From Ruminococcus flavefaciens (GTDB taxonomy: Bacteria; Bacillota; Clostridia; Oscillospirales; Ruminococcaceae): a DNA stretch of 64,000 nt. Below are positions 59,157 to 64,000 of the stretch, piece after piece (within the stretch, counting starts at the first letter, position 1; each line of letters opens with the position of its first letter). Under the pieces are notes generated by a model. That model ran no database searches and was not told the DNA's origin. It saw only the letters and a program-made list of their open reading frames with translations. Position numbers and translations under genes: made by a program. The stretch covers positions 695,903 through 759,902 of the forward strand of contig JAMPAU010000001.1 in NCBI GenBank assembly GCA_023667045.1, written 5' to 3'.

Positions 59157-61088
59157 ATGCCCGTTTACAGAATTGCAGTAATTATCGCAGGAATTGACCA
59201 GAGCTATCAGAGTGCAATCCTGAACGGTATTTCTGCCTCTGCCACTGAATGTTCAATAAATGTAGAAGCCTTTATATCTTTTATCGGGTCAATGGGCAAC
59301 CCAGTACATGATACAGGAGAATTTAATATTTTTAATCTCCCCGATTTTAAAAATTATGACGGTGCTATACTTCTTACCAATACTATTGACTATCCGCCTG
59401 TTGTTGAAAGCATTCTGAACCGTATAAAAGAAGCCGGAATACCCGCAGTAAGCATGGATAATGATATTCCCGAATTATACCACATAGGCATTGACAATAA
59501 AAAAGCTATGCGGAAAATCACTGAACATATGATTAAAAAACACGGTTTTACAAGATTCAGCTATATTTCCGGTCCTGCCGATAATCCGGAAAGTGCCGAC
59601 CGCCTTAACTCTTTCCGTGAGGTTCTTTCGGAAAACAACATAAGCATTGACGAAAAAAATATATTCTATGGGGATTTCCGCTCGCCGTCCGGAAAAAGCG
59701 GTGCGGAATATTTCCTAAAAACATGGACTGAACTGCCCGACGCTGTTATATGTGCAAATGACGTTATGGCGGTATCTGCTATAAACCGTCTCACAGAAGC
59801 CGGCTACAGAGTACCGGAAGATATAGCCGTGACAGGATTTGACAATACATACAATTCACATAATTACCAGATAGAAATAACATCAGTAGACCGACCGCTT
59901 GAACTCTCCGGACAACTTGCCTGTAAAATGCTTTTCAATCACTTTAATAATATCCCCCAGGAAAGAAGTATTATTCTCGATATGTCGGCAAGATTTACTG
60001 AAAGCTGTGGCTGTTCTGCAATAAATCCCCCTAATCTTAATGATTTCCGTGAGTTCAACTACCATAACTATACACGTCTTGAAAAATCACATAGCTATAT
60101 GTCTCTTTTCAATCACCTTTCATGCGTTCTTCTCGGAAGTAATACATATGAACAGTATATAGAATGCCTTAAAAATTTTGTCGGCGAAATACGACCGGAA
60201 GAATTTTATTTTTGTCTGTGCGAAAACTGGAATGCTGAATCTCTCACAGATGAAAATTCCTATCAAGAAAGCGAAGACGCACCTATACCGTCTGAATATA
60301 CCGAAAATATTATTGTGCCTATTTCATACAAGCAGGGAATATTCTATGACAGCATAACCATAAAAAAGAGCGACGTTCTGCCACCTCCGGCAAAAACAGT
60401 AAAATCTGGGCGTTTCTATTACCTTGTTCCTCTGCATTTCGGTACACGCTGTCTCGGATATATGGCAATCCTAAATCCACGCATAAATCTGCACAACTCA
60501 ATGTTTGAGACATTATGCATAAATATAAGCAATTCACTTGAAAATATAAGAAAACTCATGTGTCTTAATACCGCCGTCAAGCACCTGCGTAAACTCTATG
60601 CACAAGATACATTCTCCGGAATATACAACAGAAACGGCTTTATCAATGCGACCCGTGAAATATACAACAACTGCATAGCAGAACAGCGTGACATTATGCT
60701 TATGTTCATAGACCTCGACGGACTGAAAGGAATAAATGATACTTTCGGTCACGATGTGGGCGACGTGGCTATATGCAATATCGCTGACGTTCTGCGTATC
60801 TCATGCACTGAAAATGAAATATACTGCCGTTTTGGCGGTGATGAGTTTATAGTTTTCGCCTCAGACTACGGCGAACACGATGCAATAAAGCTCACTCAGA
60901 AAATAGAAAACAACATAAAAAAAATAAACGATACCAAACTATACCCCTTTGAACTCAATGCAAGCACTGGATATATAATAGCACGTCCGAAACAGAATGA
61001 AGGCATATTCCATTTTGTAACTGAGGCTGACAAGGTAATGTATAAGCAGAAAAGACGCAAGAAACTTTCAAAATACCTAAAATCATAA
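59157..61088 (+). CDS. Diguanylate cyclase with LacI-type periplasmic-binding-like sensor
   Basis: 643 residues, no signal peptide and no membrane helix, so cytoplasmic. Residues 1-280 have the LacI/PBP1 fold without its HTH (RIAVIIAGIDQSYQSAILNG, AVICANDVMAVSAINRLTEA, IAVTGFDNT, TSVDRPLELSG). 280-460 is a linker/GAF-like part. 480-640 is a GGDEF domain with FIDLDGLKGINDTFGHDVGD and an intact RFGGDEF. Probably makes c-di-GMP in response to a sugar or related ligand. The I-site RxxD is not obvious. Confidence 0.88.
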   Translation: MPVYRIAVIIAGIDQSYQSAILNGISASATECSINVEAFISFIGSMGNPVHDTGEFNIFNLPDFKNYDGAILLTNTIDYPPVVESILNRIKEAGIPAVSMDNDIPELYHIGIDNKKAMRKITEHMIKKHGFTRFSYISGPADNPESADRLNSFREVLSENNISIDEKNIFYGDFRSPSGKSGAEYFLKTWTELPDAVICANDVMAVSAINRLTEAGYRVPEDIAVTGFDNTYNSHNYQIEITSVDRPLELSGQLACKMLFNHFNNIPQERSIILDMSARFTESCGCSAINPPNLNDFREFNYHNYTRLEKSHSYMSLFNHLSCVLLGSNTYEQYIECLKNFVGEIRPEEFYFCLCENWNAESLTDENSYQESEDAPIPSEYTENIIVPISYKQGIFYDSITIKKSDVLPPPAKTVKSGRFYYLVPLHFGTRCLGYMAILNPRINLHNSMFETLCINISNSLENIRKLMCLNTAVKHLRKLYAQDTFSGIYNRNGFINATREIYNNCIAEQRDIMLMFIDLDGLKGINDTFGHDVGDVAICNIADVLRISCTENEIYCRFGGDEFIVFASDYGEHDAIKLTQKIENNIKKINDTKLYPFELNASTGYIIARPKQNEGIFHFVTEADKVMYKQKRRKKLSKYLKS

Positions 61089-61122
61089 AAAAGGACTGTT
61101 TTTCACAACAGTCCTTTTTATA
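61087..61122. terminator. Bidirectional terminator
   Basis: AAAAAGGACTGTT pairs with AACAGTCCTTTTT, serving the GGDEF gene and the convergent deaminase gene. Confidence 0.9.
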
Positions 61123-61605
61123 TCACATAGAAAGGATGATTTCCTTTCCGCTTTTCTGATACTGCTCGACTTCAACTCCGCACTTCTTAAACAAAAACTG
61201 CGAGGCTGTTACGTTGTCAGTGCCGTCATATTTATTGCTGTAATAAACAACCCTCTTTATTCCGGACTGAATTATAGCCTTTGCACATTCATTGCAAGGA
61301 AAAAGAGTAACATAAAGCGTACAGCCTTTGAGGTCAGCGGAATTTCTGTTCAGAATGGCGTTGAGTTCCGCATGACATACAAACGGATATTTTGTATCAA
61401 GTGAAGACTCCGCACTGCGTTCCCAAGGCATTTCGTCATCGTCACAACCTGTAGGCATACCATTGTAGCCTACCGCAACTATCTTGTTATCGCCGTTTAC
61501 TATACACGCCCCTACCTGAGTAGAATTATCCTTGCTTCTTTCGGCAGAGAGCATTGCCACGCCCATGAAATACTCGTCCCAGCTTATGTAATCGGTTCTT
61601 TTCAT
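61123..61605 (-). CDS. dCMP deaminase family protein (ComEB-like)
   Basis: 160 residues with zinc motifs HAELNAI and [10 protein letters not shown], plus [20 protein letters not shown]. Converts dCMP to dUMP for dTTP synthesis. Start ATG 61605 behind AAAGGAG. Promoter lies across the cls stop. Confidence 0.92.
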   Translation of the reverse strand: MKRTDYISWDEYFMGVAMLSAERSKDNSTQVGACIVNGDNKIVAVGYNGMPTGCDDDEMPWERSAESSLDTKYPFVCHAELNAILNRNSADLKGCTLYVTLFPCNECAKAIIQSGIKRVVYYSNKYDGTDNVTASQFLFKKCGVEVEQYQKSGKEIILSM

Positions 61606-61634
61606 TGTAAAAACTCCTTTCAGAAATTATAGTA

Positions 61635-61663
61635 ATTATACCATAAAAGCCGTAATATGTCAA
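61635..61663 (-). promoter_or_regulatory. Promoter of the dCMP deaminase gene
   Basis: Minus-strand TTGACA (61658-61663), 17 bases, TATAAT (61635-61640), starting two bases after the cls stop. Confidence 0.85.
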
Positions 61664-61665
61664 GA

Positions 61666-63231
61666 CTACATGAGAGGAGCAATTATTTTAAGAATACCGC
61701 CCCAGAACTTATAGAAAAACTTTTCTTTCTTTATTGTCTCTGGAGTAACTTCACGGCACTTTTCAAGCGTTTCACTGAAATCACGCTCAATATCCGAAAT
61801 GCATTCAGTTTTATACATATATGTTGCACATTCAAAATGATGATAAAGACTGCGGTAATCAAGGTTTATAGTACCGACTACTGCCTTTTCATCGTCGCAA
61901 GACCATACTTTAGCATGAACGAATCCTGGTGTATACTCGTATATCTTCACGCCGGACTTTATAAGCGACTTGTAATGAGACTTTGCAAGTGCATAAGCCA
62001 TTTTTTTATCGGGAATACCTGGCAGGATTATTTTAACGTCAACACCTCTCTGTGCCGAAAACTTTAGGGCTGTTTCAAGTGCGTCATCCAGAATAAGATA
62101 AGGTGTCATTATGTGGACATAATCTGTAGCACGGTTGAGAATATCCATATATACGCTCTCGCCCACCTTGTAATCATCAAGTGGCTGGTCGGCATACGGC
62201 ATAATGTAGCCTCTGCTTTCGGGATTTTTGTACACGTCTGTAATGAACTCATCCCACTGAGGAGTTTTTTCATTTATATTCCACATCTGAAGAAACATCA
62301 GAGTAAAACTCTGCACTGCCTCGCCTTTCAGCATAACAGCCGTATCTTTCCAGTGACCGAAACGTTCTATTTTATTTATATACTCGTCAGCAAGGTTTAT
62401 ACCGCCGTTGAAGGCAACCTTTCCGTCTATCACAAGTATCTTGCGGTGGTCACGGTAATTATAGTGCGTGGAAATAAAAGGTCTTATAGGCGAAAAGTTC
62501 TTGCATTTTATGCCGAGTTTACCGACACGCTCCGGATAGTCAAAAGAAAGAGTAGAAATCTCGCACATTCCGTCATACATCACACGGACATCAACACCCT
62601 GTTTTGCTTTTTCCTCAAGAATGCCGAGAATCTTTCCCCACATATAGCCCTCGTCAAGTATGAAATATTCAAGAAAAATAAATTTTTCTGCCTTTGAAAG
62701 TTCGTCAACGAGTGCGTCAAATTTTTCCTCACCCGACGAAAAATATGTAACGTCGGTATTGGCATACACCGGAAAACAACCGCTTTTATTTAGATAACTG
62801 CACAAATCGTCAGTACATGAGTTTACTATATCGGGACAGTTTATCACTTTGCCGTCCTGAGCGAGCTTATCCTTTGTTTCGGTAACAAGATAGTTTACAC
62901 GTTCTTTCAGTGTGTAGTTGCCTATATCTTTTCTTGTGAACCACAGCAGAATAGTAGCCGGAACAGGCGACATCATTATTATAAAAAGCCATGTAAGCTT
63001 ACTGGAAGAATCCATTTCAGAGCTGAAAAGATATATCACCATTATTATTGAAAATAAAGTCTGAAATACACTGAAGTGCGGAAAATATTCATAAAACCAT
63101 GCATAGATGACAAGAAGCATAAGCAACTGAAATGCAATCAACGCACCTATTATAAGCAGACGGCTGAATATAAGTCTAAGCAGACCTTTCTTTTTCTTCG
63201 GAATAAGCCGTATTATTTTTTCCTTTTCCAT
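61666..63231 (-). CDS. cls: Cardiolipin synthase (phospholipase D family)
   Basis: 521 residues. Two N-terminal membrane helices (LLIIGALIAFQLLMLLVIYA and FSIIMVIYLF), then two HKD motifs, HYNYRDHRKILVIDGKVAFN and HAKVWSCDDEKAVVGTINLD. Joins two phosphatidylglycerols to cardiolipin. Stop is TAG followed two codons later by TGA: the only intact gene in the window ending in TAG. Confidence 0.94.
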   Translation of the reverse strand: MEKEKIIRLIPKKKKGLLRLIFSRLLIIGALIAFQLLMLLVIYAWFYEYFPHFSVFQTLFSIIMVIYLFSSEMDSSSKLTWLFIIMMSPVPATILLWFTRKDIGNYTLKERVNYLVTETKDKLAQDGKVINCPDIVNSCTDDLCSYLNKSGCFPVYANTDVTYFSSGEEKFDALVDELSKAEKFIFLEYFILDEGYMWGKILGILEEKAKQGVDVRVMYDGMCEISTLSFDYPERVGKLGIKCKNFSPIRPFISTHYNYRDHRKILVIDGKVAFNGGINLADEYINKIERFGHWKDTAVMLKGEAVQSFTLMFLQMWNINEKTPQWDEFITDVYKNPESRGYIMPYADQPLDDYKVGESVYMDILNRATDYVHIMTPYLILDDALETALKFSAQRGVDVKIILPGIPDKKMAYALAKSHYKSLIKSGVKIYEYTPGFVHAKVWSCDDEKAVVGTINLDYRSLYHHFECATYMYKTECISDIERDFSETLEKCREVTPETIKKEKFFYKFWGGILKIIAPLM

Positions 63232-63372
63232 TAAATCTCCTTTCTGTCATATGAATAAATTTATTAAGGTTTTCAGCTTTTGTCAGTGCTGTCTGCAAAT
63301 CACCTCTCTTTTTTTGGGACAGAAAAATCAATCTCCGATACGTCATCACTCCAATCCTATCTGCCTCTGCTT

Positions 63373-63401
63373 ATTATATCACATCTGCACAGATATGTCA
63401 A
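63373..63401 (-). promoter_or_regulatory. Promoter of cls
   Basis: Minus-strand TTGACA (63396-63401), 17 bases, TATAAT (63373-63378). Confidence 0.85.
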
Positions 63402-63446
63402 TATATGCCGGATAAGCACTTCTGTAAAAAAATCTTTCACAGAGCC

Positions 63447-63475
63447 TTGACAAATGCTGAAAAGTATGATATTAT
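63447..63475 (+). promoter_or_regulatory. Promoter of the second ABC transporter operon
   Basis: TTGACA (63447-63452), 17 bases, TATTAT (63470-63475). Confidence 0.8.
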
Positions 63476-63482
63476 AATCAAG

Positions 63483-63536
63483 CAGGGTATCTTTACCCTG
63501 TATTATTTGGATATTAGTTAGCTTCAACTAACTAAT
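63483..63536 (+). promoter_or_regulatory. Two inverted repeats in the ABC leader, operator candidate
   Basis: CAGGGTA/TACCCTG at 63483-63500 with a short loop, then ATTAGTTAG (63513-63521) and CTAACTAAT (63528-63536) around six bases. The second looks like a MarR-family site (TAGTTAG-n6-CTAACTA) lying just after the start of transcription. Confidence 0.6.
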
Positions 63537-63556
63537 TTCAGAAAGAAGGAGATATA

Positions 63557-64000
63557 ATGTTTCTTGAAATCAGTGGCATCAAAAAACACTTCGGTGAGGG
63601 CGAAAGCAGAGTTGAAGTGCTAAAAGGAATTGACGCAAGCATTGAAAAGGGCGAAATATGCGTTCTTCTTGGTCCTTCGGGTTCAGGAAAATCCACCCTG
63701 CTCAATATCATAGGTGGCATAGACAGTGCGGACAGCGGTTACATATCAATAAACGGTGAAAAAACCGCCGACATGAGCGAAAAAAATCTCACACTTTACC
63801 GCCGTAAACATCTGGGGTATATCTTTCAGATGTATAATCTTATTCCTAACCTAAATATAAAGGAAAATATTGAAGTCGGTGCATATCTTAGCGACAATCC
63901 GCTTGACGTGGACGAAATACTTAAAACTCTCGGTCTCTATGAACACCGCCACAAACTGCCTAATCAGCTATCCGGCGGTCAACAGCAAAGAACGGCTATC
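63557..64000 (+). CDS. ABC transporter ATP-binding protein (LolD/MacB-type), partial at window edge
   Basis: First 148 residues from ATG 63557, behind GAAGGAGA. Walker A LGPSGSGKSTLLN, Q-loop IFQMYNLIPNL, signature LSGGQQQRTAI at the edge; Walker B is outside the window. Small exporter ATPase of the type paired with FtsX permeases. The MarR-like operator in its leader suggests ligand or drug control. Confidence 0.9.
   Translation, partial: MFLEISGIKKHFGEGESRVEVLKGIDASIEKGEICVLLGPSGSGKSTLLNIIGGIDSADSGYISINGEKTADMSEKNLTLYRRKHLGYIFQMYNLIPNLNIKENIEVGAYLSDNPLDVDEILKTLGLYEHRHKLPNQLSGGQQQRTAI

Noticed and set aside
1..64000. CRISPR array, rRNA genes, complete insertion sequence, prophage
   Set aside because: No regularly spaced repeats, rRNA sequence, transposase with terminal repeats or phage structural genes were seen.

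Overview
The window is a stretch of low-GC chromosome from an anaerobic, endospore-forming Firmicute, most likely a Ruminococcus-like member of the Oscillospiraceae. The evidence is type I dockerin modules on two secreted proteins, the spoIIGA-sigE sporulation pair, AAAGGAGG-type ribosome binding sites, and many consensus TTGACA-17-TATAAT promoters. Most genes are housekeeping and lie on the minus strand in tight operons.

Layout. 0-1.7 kb: aconitase (cut by the window edge). 1.8-5.5 kb: an accessory patch of small genes, several broken: a lipoprotein, a GNAT acetyltransferase remnant, an Xre regulator with a palindromic operator, a pair of overlapping small genes, and a Doc toxin remnant. 5.5-9.8 kb: lon-engB-lysA. 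10-11.9 kb: YerC-type TrpR-like repressor, a Cof-type HAD phosphatase, and a corrinoid adenosyltransferase-like gene that seems to start at AUU. 12-17.8 kb: glycolytic genes pgk, tpiA and gpmI, interleaved with small membrane-protein paralogs, some frameshifted. 18.4-20.2 kb: sigE and spoIIGA behind a Spo0A-like promoter. 20.2-24.7 kb: DEAD-box helicase and two MetY-type sulfhydrylases.

24.7-31.3 kb is the most unusual region. Three tandem RNAs (A, B, C), each with its own consensus promoter, fold on paper into two back-to-back tRNA-like cloverleaves. RNA A leads into metY through a terminator/antiterminator switch, RNA B leads into a PepSY membrane protein, and RNA C ends at its own terminator. 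Next come an SDR protein with a zinc-ribbon-like N-terminus and no catalytic Tyr, a DUF2828/TROVE-vWA (Ro-like) protein whose 5' leader carries three similar hairpins, and two divergent WYL-domain regulators. I infer a Ro-like ribonucleoprotein locus with tRNA-mimic, Y-RNA-like partners; this needs experimental proof.

31.3-42.2 kb: a long minus-strand housekeeping group (recJ, relA, MBL hydrolase, hemZ, rlmD, GIY-YIG remnant, Maf-DUF1015, unknown). 42.3-44.5 kb: a leader peptide plus two paralogous exported proteins, then ASCH and metallophosphoesterase genes. 44.6-48.8 kb: an ECF sigma factor, a Thr-rich membrane protein and two dockerin proteins in one apparent operon. 48.8-53.6 kb: an FMN riboswitch and ribD-ribE-X-ribBA-ribH-HAD. 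54-64 kb: a large MacB-like ABC transporter with a palindromic operator, ppa-prs, a sugar-binding-like/GGDEF protein, dCMP deaminase, cardiolipin synthase, and the start of a second ABC ATPase gene.

The broken genes are nearly all small accessory genes, while tens of kilobases of core genes are intact. Both single-stop interruptions are TAG, a codon that ends only one intact gene here.
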